Assembly (NCBI GenBank): GCA_965279705.1 | Contig: OZ257257.1 | Span: forward strand, 3,038,001 to 3,102,000 | Source of the DNA: Stagnimonas sp965279705 | Lineage (GTDB): Bacteria; Pseudomonadota; Gammaproteobacteria; Nevskiales; Nevskiaceae | Length of the DNA: 64,000 nucleotides | Reading direction: 5' to 3' | In this document: in pieces, positions 49,898-57,981 of the stretch | Position numbering within the stretch: position 1 is the stretch's first letter | How the letters are laid out: the number at the start of each line of letters is the position of its first letter | The notes under the pieces: model-generated | Database searches by the model: none | Told to the model about the DNA's origin: nothing | Seen by the model: the letters and a program-made list of their open reading frames with translations, nothing else | Made by a program: the position numbers and the translations under genes

Positions 49898-49973
49898 TTG
49901 GGTCTAGTCAGCGCGGCGCATGAAACGGGCCGCAGTGGTCAAAAAATGGTCGCGGAGTATAGCCGCAGCGGCT

Positions 49974-50216
49974 CTACCCGGCTTGCGCCAGAGCCGCTGC
50001 AATCGCGTTTGCATCAACGCTCACTTCACAGACGAAATGTTCGCGCGCATCGAGCAGCACCGGGATGCGCAGGCCGTATTGAGCCCGCCAGGCAGGATGG
50101 TGGTCGACTTGCACGGCGTCGATTTCCAGCCGTCCGGCAAATGCAGCCAGCACTTCAAGCTCGAAGTCTTCACAGAGATGGCAGCCGGGGCGGGTCAGCA
50201 GCGTGAAGCGTCGCAA
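49974..50216 (-). CDS. small glutaredoxin-like protein (DUF836)
   Basis: An 80-residue thioredoxin-fold protein with the redox motif RPGCHLCEDFELE (CxxC) near the N-terminus and the cis-proline region IPVLL. This family of glutaredoxin-like proteins often lies between mucD and lepA. Its partner is unknown. The start is TTG 50216 (then RRFTLLTRP), 3 bp after the mucD stop; no ATG is available in this frame. Confidence 0.82.
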   Translation of the reverse strand: MRRFTLLTRPGCHLCEDFELEVLAAFAGRLEIDAVQVDHHPAWRAQYGLRIPVLLDAREHFVCEVSVDANAIAAALAQAG

Positions 50217-50219
50217 GCG

Positions 50220-51722
50220 CTACTTCTTGGGTTCTACCGCGGGAACATCCAGCGCCAGAAACAGCGGTGCGCCGTCGCGCTGGATCAACAGCGGCACGCT
50301 GGCGCCGGGCGTGAGTTTTTCGACGACCTCTTTCAGCTTCTCGGGACTGTCGATCTTCTGGCCGGAGAGCGACAGCAGAATATCGCCCTCGCGCACGCCG
50401 GCCTTTTGGGCCGGGCCTGGCTCCACACCAGCAATGCCGACGCCGCCGCCATCCACCACCCGGGCCGCTTCGCGGTCCTGCGCGGTCAGACGTTCCACAG
50501 CCAAGCCGAGCGGCAGTTGTGGCTGCGGCGCACCGGCGGCATCGGGTGGCAGCTCACCCACTTTCACCTTGAGGGTGATCTGCTTGCCTTCGCGTAGCAC
50601 CCGCAGCGGCACGGTTTCGCCAGGTACGACTGCGCCCACCAGCGGCGGCAGGGCGTTGCTCACCACCAGCGGCTCGTCGTTGAAAGACAGGATGACATCG
50701 CCCGGCTTGAGGCCGGCTTCATCCGACGGCGAGCCTGCGACCACGCGCGCCACCAGCGCGCCTTCGGCCTTGGAAAGACCAAAGCTCTTGGCGAGATCGC
50801 GGGTGACTTCCTGCACCACCACGCCCAGCCAGCCGCGGGTGACCTTGCCCTTGTCCTTCAACTGCTCGGCGACGCTCACTGCGACGCTGATCGGTATGGC
50901 AAACGCGATGCCCGAATTACCGCCGGTCTGCGAGTAGATCTGCGAGTTCACACCCACCACTTCACCCGCCAGATTGAACAGCGGCCCACCGGAATTGCCG
51001 GGATTGATTGCGGCATCGGTCTGGATGAACGGCACGTACTGCTCGGTGAACAGGCTGCGGCCCTTAGCGGAGACGATGCCGGCGGTCACCGAATAATCGA
51101 AGCCGAACGGCGAGCCAATGGCCATCACCCATTCGCCGACGCGCAGCTTCTTGATGTCGGCAATCTTCACCGCCGGCAGATCCTTGGCGTCAATCTTGAG
51201 CAGCGCGATGTCGCTCGGCTCGTCGACGCCGATGATGGTGGCCGCCAGTTCGCGGCGGTCCTGCAAGCGCACCGTGATTTCCTTGGCGTCCTTCACCACA
51301 TGGGCGTTGGTGACGACGTAGCCGTCGTCCCAGAGAATGAAGCCCGAGCCCAGCGATTGTTCAGCGCCCTGCGGCTCGTCGAGCCCCGGTTCGCCTTCGG
51401 ACTGGTCCGAACCTTCGGGGGCAGCATCGCCGCCGTAGCCTTCCGGCGCGTGTTGTTCGAGAAACTTTTTCATCCAGTCCGGCATGTTTTCGCGCGCGGA
51501 TTGATCCGAATCCGGGGCTGTCGGCGCTTCGGGTGCCGCGCTCGACGCTACGGCATCGACCGGCACGGTGCTGATATTGACCACCGAACCGCTGACGGCA
51601 TCCACCAGATCGGCAAACGCGGGCAGCCCCGCGGTTGACGGCGCCTTCGAGCAGCTGCCGAGCAGCAGGGACAACACAAGCAAGCATCCGGCCCGACGGC
51701 ACGACGCGGCGGCAACGATCAT
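50220..51722 (-). CDS. mucD: DegP/MucD-type periplasmic serine protease, probable lipoprotein
   Basis: HtrA protease of 500 residues for envelope quality control and feedback on sigmaE. The catalytic triad is His (VTNAHVVKD), Asp (SDIALLKID) and Ser (NPGNSGGPLFN), followed by two PDZ domains (from about residues 275 and 385). The signal sequence ends LSLLLGSCSKAP, a lipobox with Cys24, so it may be lipid-anchored. Residues 55-105 form an acidic Ala/Pro/Glu-rich insert before the protease core. ATG 51722 has GGAG 6 bp upstream and was chosen over 51749. It completes rpoE-rseA-rseB-mucD. Confidence 0.93.
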   Translation of the reverse strand: MIVAAASCRRAGCLLVLSLLLGSCSKAPSTAGLPAFADLVDAVSGSVVNISTVPVDAVASSAAPEAPTAPDSDQSARENMPDWMKKFLEQHAPEGYGGDAAPEGSDQSEGEPGLDEPQGAEQSLGSGFILWDDGYVVTNAHVVKDAKEITVRLQDRRELAATIIGVDEPSDIALLKIDAKDLPAVKIADIKKLRVGEWVMAIGSPFGFDYSVTAGIVSAKGRSLFTEQYVPFIQTDAAINPGNSGGPLFNLAGEVVGVNSQIYSQTGGNSGIAFAIPISVAVSVAEQLKDKGKVTRGWLGVVVQEVTRDLAKSFGLSKAEGALVARVVAGSPSDEAGLKPGDVILSFNDEPLVVSNALPPLVGAVVPGETVPLRVLREGKQITLKVKVGELPPDAAGAPQPQLPLGLAVERLTAQDREAARVVDGGGVGIAGVEPGPAQKAGVREGDILLSLSGQKIDSPEKLKEVVEKLTPGASVPLLIQRDGAPLFLALDVPAVEPKK

Positions 51723-51788
51723 GTAACGCTCCAAAAAGGTGACCGCCATTTTATGGGGACGAGCGATGTCTCGCCTGATGGGGCTTGT

Positions 51789-52793
51789 TCAGGGCTTCAC
51801 GGCCGGTTTGCCGGTGGTCTCGCTCAGGCGCAAGCCGCCGGAGATAGCCTCGACAGTCGCCACCGGCGTTTCGCCGACGACGGTGACGTGAAAGCGCCCC
51901 AGACTGCGGCCATAAGCCTGCACCGCGCCCATCTGCGTCAGGCCGTTGAAAGCTTTTTCGGGTGCCACGCCAAGGGCAGCAAACACCGACACCGCCGAGA
52001 GCCCGTCGGAGAGCATCACATGCTCGACGCGCCCGCGCAGATCGTTGCCGGGACGCTGCTCGCGCATGGTGACGCGATAGCCGGGCGGCAGGTTTTCGAA
52101 CCGCAGCGGGAAGTCGCTGATGTCCGCCGCGCCGCCCGAAAGTTCTTTCATCGCGGGCTCGTCGCGGGTGATAGCCTTGAATCGTGTCGGGTCCAGGCCG
52201 GGCGCGAAAGCCTCGTCCGGCAGGCTGACGGGGAAGGTCACCTCGGTGAACATGACGTCTTCGAGCGCGCGGCGGCCAGGGCCGACCAGCGCCACTTTCA
52301 AGGGCACGCCGGTGATTTCATCAGCCCAGATTTCATAGCCGTAGCGAAAGCCGTCCCTTGGAGCCAGCTCCACACCGCGGCAGACGCGCCCGGCAACACG
52401 CGCAGTGCCGACATCCCGCAGCTCATACCAGGCGGCGAGTTCCTTGAGGGATTCGGGAGACACATTGGTGAGCAGCCCCTTCAGCGCCGGTCGTTTCAGA
52501 TCGAGCTTGCGATCCTTCGGCAGCAGGCAGGTGACCTTATTGTCGATGCGGATGATCTCGCGCGGCTCGCCGGTCAGCGCCACGACGCGCTCGCGCTCGA
52601 TGCCTGCGGCAAAGCCGTGAATCAACCGCATGGATTCGATATTGCCACCAGCACGGTAGATAACCGTGCCCTGGTAATTCACCGTGCGCGAGGTATCAGC
52701 CGCCTTGAGCAGAATCTCGGCAGGCGATGGCGCTGCGAAAGCGGTGACCGAGGCCAGGCCAAGCAGGCAGGCCGCGAGACGGGTGCAAAGCAT
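51789..52793 (-). CDS. rseB: sigmaE regulatory protein RseB/MucB
   Basis: Periplasmic protein that binds and protects the anti-sigma factor and senses lipoproteins/LPS. The 334 residues begin with a 20-residue signal peptide (ACLLGLASVTAFA, cut before APSPAE). VNYQGTVIYRAGGNIESMRLIHG and LPPGYRVTMREQ are typical of the LolA-like N-terminal domain and C-terminal domain. The start overlaps the rseA stop by 1 bp. Confidence 0.93.
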   Translation of the reverse strand: MLCTRLAACLLGLASVTAFAAPSPAEILLKAADTSRTVNYQGTVIYRAGGNIESMRLIHGFAAGIERERVVALTGEPREIIRIDNKVTCLLPKDRKLDLKRPALKGLLTNVSPESLKELAAWYELRDVGTARVAGRVCRGVELAPRDGFRYGYEIWADEITGVPLKVALVGPGRRALEDVMFTEVTFPVSLPDEAFAPGLDPTRFKAITRDEPAMKELSGGAADISDFPLRFENLPPGYRVTMREQRPGNDLRGRVEHVMLSDGLSAVSVFAALGVAPEKAFNGLTQMGAVQAYGRSLGRFHVTVVGETPVATVEAISGGLRLSETTGKPAVKP

Positions 52794-53395
52794 TACTGCG
52801 CGTCCGGACGATAGTCAGCGGTGCGGGCTGCGAAACGCGCATTGGCCAGAGTGCCGCCCATGCTGCGTTCTGCGAGCGAGTTGCTGTGCTCCATCAGGTA
52901 GGCATTGAGGATGGCGGCCTTGGCGTCATCCGGCAGGGCATCGCCAGTTTCAGCGCTGGAGAAACTCACTGGCGTGGTCGCGACCATCTGGCCACTGCTG
53001 ACCACCTGCGATATCGCTAGGTCAGAGCCGTTGTTGCTGGCAGGGCCACGCAAGCCACCCACGAACAGCACGGCTGCCACCACGCCTGCCGCCGCCGAGA
53101 GCGGCACCAGCGTGCGCCAGCTGCGGGCCGGGCGTGCTGCAACGGTGGGAGTGCGGCGCGGCATCGTAACCACCGTGCTGGGCAGCGGTTTCTCATTGGC
53201 GATCGCCGCCATCACGCCGCTGCAGAAGTCGTCGCTGGCTGCCAGCGTCACGCCATCGCGCGCATCGCGCCATTGCCAGAGACGGCTCCATTCGGCCTTG
53301 ATCTCAGGGTCGTTCTCAACGGACTCGATCAGCGCATCCCACTCGGCTTCGGTGGCGGCGGCGTCGGCGGCGGCAGACAGCAATTGATTCGACAT
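52793..53395 (-). CDS. rseA: anti-sigmaE factor RseA/MucA
   Basis: Single-pass inner-membrane anti-sigma factor of 200 residues. The cytosolic N-terminal domain (residues 1-85) has EAEWDALIESVENDPEIKAE and WSRLWQWRDARDGV, typical of the RseA sigma-binding fold. One membrane segment (about 103-122, TLVPLSAAAGVVAAVLFVGG) precedes a periplasmic domain that DegS-like proteases cut. ATG 53395 has AAGAGAG upstream; ATG 53410 is less likely. An intrinsic terminator separates it from rpoE. Confidence 0.92.
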   Translation of the reverse strand: MSNQLLSAAADAAATEAEWDALIESVENDPEIKAEWSRLWQWRDARDGVTLAASDDFCSGVMAAIANEKPLPSTVVTMPRRTPTVAARPARSWRTLVPLSAAAGVVAAVLFVGGLRGPASNNGSDLAISQVVSSGQMVATTPVSFSSAETGDALPDDAKAAILNAYLMEHSNSLAERSMGGTLANARFAARTADYRPDAQ

Positions 53396-53537
53396 GAACA
53401 CTCTCTTCAAAAAACCTAGAACACCCGCAGGGCGAACCTGGCAAAAAATCCGGTGCGTGTCGGCTGGCTATGGGCTGGCTGACTCTGCACTGAACAACTA
53501 AACCATTGTTATCGCCGAAAGTTCAACTCAAGACTTG

Positions 53538-53562
53538 AAAAAAACCGCATGCAGCCCATGCG
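53538..53562 (-). terminator. intrinsic terminator at the rpoE stop codon
   Basis: On the minus strand CGCATG / CATGCG with a 5-nt loop begins immediately after the rpoE TAG and is followed by GG and seven Ts. It should end part of rpoE transcription before rseA. The 167-bp gap to rseA holds no other clear feature. Confidence 0.75.
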
Positions 53563-54141
53563 CTAGCCATCCAGCAAAGGCTTCAACACCAGATCAATCG
53601 CCTCACGCGCCCGGAAGATGCGCGAGCGGACGGTGCCGATCGGACAGCTCATCGCCTCTGCGATTTCCTCGTAGCTCAAACCTTCCAGCTCGCGCAGGGT
53701 GATGGCCTGACGCAAGTCCGGTGGCAGCTTGTTGATGGCCTCACCGACCTTCTGCTTGATCTCCTCCGTCAGCGCCTGTGCCTCTGGTGTGGCGTTGTCA
53801 CTTAGTTGCTCGGTATGGCCATAGAGTTCCGCGTCGGCGATGTCGATGTCCTTGTCGCCAGACCGACGGTTACGCGAGACGAGATGGTTCTTGGCGGTAT
53901 TGATGCCAATGCGATACAGCCAGGTGTAGAAGGCGCTGTTGCCCTGAAACCCTTTCATGGCGCGCCAGGCGCGGATGAAGGTTTCCTGTGCCACATCGGG
54001 TGCGTCGCCATCGCCCACGAGGCGGCTGACCAGCTGGATGATCTTGTGCTGGTACTTGCGTACCAGAAGCTCGAACGCACGCTGATCGCCCGCCTGGGCG
54101 CGCGCGACGAGTTGAATATCGACGTCTGGGTCGGTGCTCAT
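53563..54141 (-). CDS. rpoE: RNA polymerase sigmaE factor (RpoE/AlgU)
   Basis: ECF sigma factor of 192 residues for envelope stress. Region 2 reads FELLVRKYQHKIIQLVSRLV and DVAQETFIRAWRAMKGFQGN, followed by FYTWLYRIGINTAKNHLV; region 4 reads LPPDLRQAITLRELEGLSYE and CPIGTVRSRIFRAREAI. It is very similar in style to AlgU. It is divergent from nadB (130-bp gap), the Pseudomonas arrangement, and followed by rseA-rseB-mucD. Confidence 0.97.
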   Translation of the reverse strand: MSTDPDVDIQLVARAQAGDQRAFELLVRKYQHKIIQLVSRLVGDGDAPDVAQETFIRAWRAMKGFQGNSAFYTWLYRIGINTAKNHLVSRNRRSGDKDIDIADAELYGHTEQLSDNATPEAQALTEEIKQKVGEAINKLPPDLRQAITLRELEGLSYEEIAEAMSCPIGTVRSRIFRAREAIDLVLKPLLDG

Positions 54142-54271
54142 TGAATCCGCGCGGGCTTTGGGGCCCTGCGCGCTAAACTCCCTTCTCTCAACTTTTGGTG
54201 CCGCATGACATCACGCGGCGTCTCATTGCCGTCGCAGCATTGCGCGACCGAACTAGCTTACCAAGAAGCCC

Positions 54272-55879
54272 ATGCGCACAGCCGCAGCTTTACAAAACAC
54301 CTATCCAATCGATGTGCTCATCCTCGGCAGCGGCGCGGCGGGACTCTCGCTTGCGCTGCGGCTGGCGCAGAAAGGCCGCAATGTCACCGTTGTTTCCAAG
54401 AGCAAGCTCGAATCTGGCAGCACGCTCTGGGCGCAGGGCGGCATCTCGGCGGTGATCGACGAGAACGACTCGCTCGAAAACCATGTGCAGGACACGCTCG
54501 TCGCCGGCGGCGGCCTGTGCGATGAAACCGCCGTGCGCTTCACCGTCGAGCGCGGTCCGGGTTGCATCCGCTGGCTGCTGGCGCAGGGCGTGCAATTCAC
54601 CCGCGACGAGGACGGCAAGCACAGCAGCCTGCATCTCACCCGCGAAGGCGGGCATAGCCATCGCCGCGTCGTGCATGCAGCCGACGCGACGGGCCGCGCA
54701 GTGGAAACCACCCTCGCCTCGCTCGCCATGAACCACCCCAACATCAAGGTGCTGGAACGCACGGTGGTGGTCGATCTGATTGTCGATAGAGCCACAAAGC
54801 AGGCGCACGGGGCGTACCTCTTCAACCGCGATACCGGCGAAGTCGAGGCCGTCGGCGCGCGCGCGGTGGCGCTGTGTACTGGCGGCGCAAATCAGGTTTA
54901 TCTGTATTCCAGCAACCCCTTTGGCGCCTCGGGCGATGGCATCGCGATGGCCTGGCGGGCGGGCTGCCGCGTCGGCAACATGGAGTTCATGCAGTTCCAC
55001 CCGACCTGCCTGTACCACAAGGATTCGCGCAACTATCTGCTCACGGAAGCGCTGCGTGGCGAAGGCGGTTATCTGCGGCTGCCGACCACGGGCGAGCGCT
55101 TCATGCCGCGCTTCGATGCCCGTGCCGAGCTTGCCCCGCGCGACATCGTCGCCCGCGCCATCGACCACGAGATGAAGCGTCTGGGTCTGCGCCATGTGCA
55201 TCTCGACGTGACGCACCTCAAGCCCGAGTTCGTGAAAGAGCATTTTCCCAACATCTACGCGCATTGCCTCGAACTCGGCCTCAACATCACCAAGGAGCCG
55301 ATCCCGGTGGTGCCGTCAGCGCATTTCACCTGCGGCGGCGTGGTGACGGACCTCAAGGGGCGCACGGATGTCGAAGGCCTCTACGCGATCGGCGAAGTCG
55401 CCTGCACCGGCCTGCATGGGGCCAACCGCCTCGCCAGCAATTCGCTGCTGGAATGCCTCGCCTTCGCTGAATCCGCCGCTGAAGATCTGGAAGCAACCCT
55501 CAACAAGCGCAGCGACCCGCCGGCTCTCAAACCCTGGGATGCCAGCCGCGTCACCGACAGCGACGAAGACGTGGTGGTCAGCCACAACTGGCTGGAACTG
55601 CGCACATTCATGTGGGACTACGTCGGCATCGTGCGCACCACCAAGCGGCTGGAGCGCGCGCTGAACCGCATCGAAGTACTGAAGCGCGAAATCTTCGACT
55701 ACTACGGCAACTACAAGGTGACGGCGCACCTGATCGAGCTGCGCAACCTCGTGCTGTGCGCCGAGCTGATCGTGCGCTCCGCACTCACCCGCAAGGAGTC
55801 TCGCGGACTGCACTACACGCTGGATTATCCCGAGACTTTGCCGGTCGCAATACCGACCATCCTCACGCCCAGCGCCTGA
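54272..55879 (+). CDS. nadB: L-aspartate oxidase
   Basis: FAD enzyme oxidising aspartate to iminoaspartate in NAD synthesis. The 535 residues start with the FAD loop VLILGSGAAGLSLALRLA, then SGSTLWAQGGISAV, TREGGHSHRRVVHAAD (active-site region), EFMQFHPTC and HLYAIGEVACTG-type GLHGANRLASNSLLECL. Homologous to SdhA but the TREGGHS motif is NadB-specific. Divergent from rpoE. Confidence 0.96.
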   Translation: MRTAAALQNTYPIDVLILGSGAAGLSLALRLAQKGRNVTVVSKSKLESGSTLWAQGGISAVIDENDSLENHVQDTLVAGGGLCDETAVRFTVERGPGCIRWLLAQGVQFTRDEDGKHSSLHLTREGGHSHRRVVHAADATGRAVETTLASLAMNHPNIKVLERTVVVDLIVDRATKQAHGAYLFNRDTGEVEAVGARAVALCTGGANQVYLYSSNPFGASGDGIAMAWRAGCRVGNMEFMQFHPTCLYHKDSRNYLLTEALRGEGGYLRLPTTGERFMPRFDARAELAPRDIVARAIDHEMKRLGLRHVHLDVTHLKPEFVKEHFPNIYAHCLELGLNITKEPIPVVPSAHFTCGGVVTDLKGRTDVEGLYAIGEVACTGLHGANRLASNSLLECLAFAESAAEDLEATLNKRSDPPALKPWDASRVTDSDEDVVVSHNWLELRTFMWDYVGIVRTTKRLERALNRIEVLKREIFDYYGNYKVTAHLIELRNLVLCAELIVRSALTRKESRGLHYTLDYPETLPVAIPTILTPSA

Positions 55880-55886
55880 GCGTTGC

Positions 55887-56378
55887 TCAAAGCAGCCGAG
55901 TTTTTGAAATATCGGCCTCGTGCGCCAGCAACCATTGCTTGCGTTCAAGGCCACCCGCGTAGCCCGTGAGCGCGCCGTTGGCGCCGATCACACGATGGCA
56001 GGGCACGATGATGCTGATCGGGTTCTTGCCGTTCGCGAGGCCCACGGCGCGCACGGCCTTTTCGTTTCGCATGCTGCGTGCCTGCTGGCCGTAACTGCGG
56101 GTTTCGCCGAAGGGAATCGCGCAGAGCGCGGCCCAGACCTGCTGCTGGAAGGCCGTGCCCTGCACCGCCAGCTTGAGATCGAATACCTGGCGCGCGCCGG
56201 CGAAGTATTCCTCCAACTGCTGGCGCGCCTCGGTGAACAAGGCATCGTCGCGCTGCCAGCGCGTGCGGTCGTGCTGGTGGCGGTCGGTGTCGAACCAGAC
56301 ACCGCTGAGGCCATCCGCGGTGCCTGTGAAGGTGAGCTCGCCAACGGGTGAGGACATGCTGCTGTAGTGAGTCGTCAT
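55887..56378 (-). CDS. ogt: methylated-DNA--protein-cysteine methyltransferase
   Basis: Suicide enzyme repairing O6-methylguanine. The 163 residues contain the acceptor Cys in IIVPCHRVIGANGALTGYAG and the upstream helix TAFQQQVWAALCAIPFGETR with the minor-groove Tyr/Arg region. ATG 56378 has GGAG at 8 bp; the frame extends further upstream only into the alkA gap. It is 10 bp after the Ada-AlkA fusion gene, forming an alkylation-repair operon. Confidence 0.94.
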   Translation of the reverse strand: MTTHYSSMSSPVGELTFTGTADGLSGVWFDTDRHQHDRTRWQRDDALFTEARQQLEEYFAGARQVFDLKLAVQGTAFQQQVWAALCAIPFGETRSYGQQARSMRNEKAVRAVGLANGKNPISIIVPCHRVIGANGALTGYAGGLERKQWLLAHEADISKTRLL

Positions 56379-56388
56379 CGGTGCTCCT

Positions 56389-57837
56389 TTAGCCGCCTTG
56401 CGCGGCAGCATTCCAAAGATGAAGTGCGGCATAGCTACGCCATGGCCGCCACGGTTCGGCGGCGGCGCGCAGCTCGCGATGCGAGGTGAGTTTCAGGGCA
56501 TGCAGCAAGCCCAGGTCGCCATCGGGCCAGGCATCGGGGTGACGCAACGCGCGCATGGCGATGTAGTGCGCCGTCCATGGGCCGATGCCCGGTAGCTCTT
56601 GCATCGCGGCCATCACGGCATCGGGATCAGGGCCGGGTTCAAGCGAGATCGCCCCGCTCGCTACCGCTTGCGCCATGCGCGAGATCGTCTCGGCACGGCG
56701 GGTGGTGAGCCCGAGGTCGATCAGCTGCTGCTGCGGCGCTTGAGCGATCACTTCAGCACGCGGTGCGAGATGCGTGAGTGCCGCGTGCGGCGTGGTGAGG
56801 GCGGTGCCGAAGTTGCGCGCGAATCTCCCGAACAAGGTGGTCGCCGCTTTCACCGTCACCTGCTGGCCGAGGATGGCCCGCAGCGCCAGCTCGAAGCCAT
56901 CGAATGCGCCAGGCACACGCAGGCCGGGCGTGATTTGCACCAGTGCCGCGAGGCGCGGATCAGCGCCCAGATGCGCGTCGATCACCGGCGCGTTGGCATC
57001 GAGATCCAGCGTGCGACGCAGACGCGCGAGCACCTGTGGCAGCACCGGCAGAAGGCTGGTGCAGAGCGTCACTTGCAGCGCTTCAAGCGCCTTGATCGGC
57101 TCGACCGCCAGCCAGCCCTGATGCGCACCGAGAGCCACGGTACGCAGATAGCGGTTGCCGTCTGCCGCCTCCACACCCGCCGCGCCACGCCCGGTCAGAA
57201 ACCCCAGTAAATGCGGCCAGGCCAAAGGTGCCCGGTAAGCCAGTCGCAGCTGAAAAGTCTCGCCCAGCATCTCGTCCCCGCCGCGTTGCCGCAGGCGGCT
57301 CGGGGCCATGCCGTAGCGCGTGGTGAACAGATGATTGAAGCGCCGCACGCTACCAAACCCGGCAGCCTGCGCGACCACAGCCATTGGCAGTTGTGTGTCG
57401 GTGAGCAACTGCTTGGCCAGCAATAGGCGACGCGTCTGGGCAAGCTCGATGGGCGTGACGCCAAAACTCTCTTCCACCACCCGCCGTAGCTGGCGGCTGG
57501 AAAGGTTCAGCGATGCGGCGAGCTGCTCGCCTGTGCCGTCGTCGAGTGCGCCGGCCTCGATACGGGCGGCTGCCAGGCGGGCGATGCGGTCGGGGGCGTC
57601 CATCGGAGCCAGGCCCGGTGCCAGCTCGGGCCGGCAGCGCAAGCAGGGGCGAAAGCCTCCGCGTTCGGCCGCTGCCGCGTGCACGAAGAAATCGACATTG
57701 GCCTTGTTGGGCGTGCGCGCCGGGCACACCGGACGGCAGTAGATACCCGTGCTGCGCACCGCCACGAAAAAGCGACCATCGAAGCGCGCGTCTCGCGCCT
57801 TGAGTGCGTCATAGCAGGTATCGAGATCGAGTTTCAT
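56389..57837 (-). CDS. Ada N-domain / AraC HTH / AlkA DNA glycosylase fusion
   Basis: A 482-residue three-part protein. Residues 1-75 are the Ada methylphosphotriester zinc domain with four Cys (STGIYCRPVCPARTPNKANV, FRPCLRCRPE). Residues 80-185 are an AraC-type DNA-binding domain (LNLSSRQLRRVVEESFGVTP). Residues 190-482 are AlkA 3-methyladenine glycosylase II with LGQQVTVKAATTL and the helix-hairpin-helix ELPGIGPWTAHYIAMRAL, with the catalytic Asp in DGDLGL. It both senses alkylation and excises damaged bases, and probably controls its own operon with ogt. Confidence 0.93.
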   Translation of the reverse strand: MKLDLDTCYDALKARDARFDGRFFVAVRSTGIYCRPVCPARTPNKANVDFFVHAAAAERGGFRPCLRCRPELAPGLAPMDAPDRIARLAAARIEAGALDDGTGEQLAASLNLSSRQLRRVVEESFGVTPIELAQTRRLLLAKQLLTDTQLPMAVVAQAAGFGSVRRFNHLFTTRYGMAPSRLRQRGGDEMLGETFQLRLAYRAPLAWPHLLGFLTGRGAAGVEAADGNRYLRTVALGAHQGWLAVEPIKALEALQVTLCTSLLPVLPQVLARLRRTLDLDANAPVIDAHLGADPRLAALVQITPGLRVPGAFDGFELALRAILGQQVTVKAATTLFGRFARNFGTALTTPHAALTHLAPRAEVIAQAPQQQLIDLGLTTRRAETISRMAQAVASGAISLEPGPDPDAVMAAMQELPGIGPWTAHYIAMRALRHPDAWPDGDLGLLHALKLTSHRELRAAAEPWRPWRSYAALHLWNAAAQGG

Positions 57838-57981
57838 GGCCGCCAGTGTATGAGCACAGGCGACGACGACTGGCCGTTTTCGGCCATCGACTTTCAGGCG
57901 CGGATCATTCGTTTATTGGCGACCCGCATGTCATGCTTGATTCTGAACAACACTGATTTGCCACCTTCAGGATCACCCAAT

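Noticed and set aside
48299..50206. Long + strand open frame of 635 codons
   Set aside because: It lies entirely antisense to lepA and the glutaredoxin-like gene and is rich in His/Arg/Ala as expected from a GC-rich shadow; no family motif was seen.
53498..53525. sigmaE-type promoter before rseA (minus-strand TGAACTT, 16 bp, TTTAG)
   Set aside because: The -35 fits but the -10 does not match the sigmaE consensus, so it was not listed as a feature.
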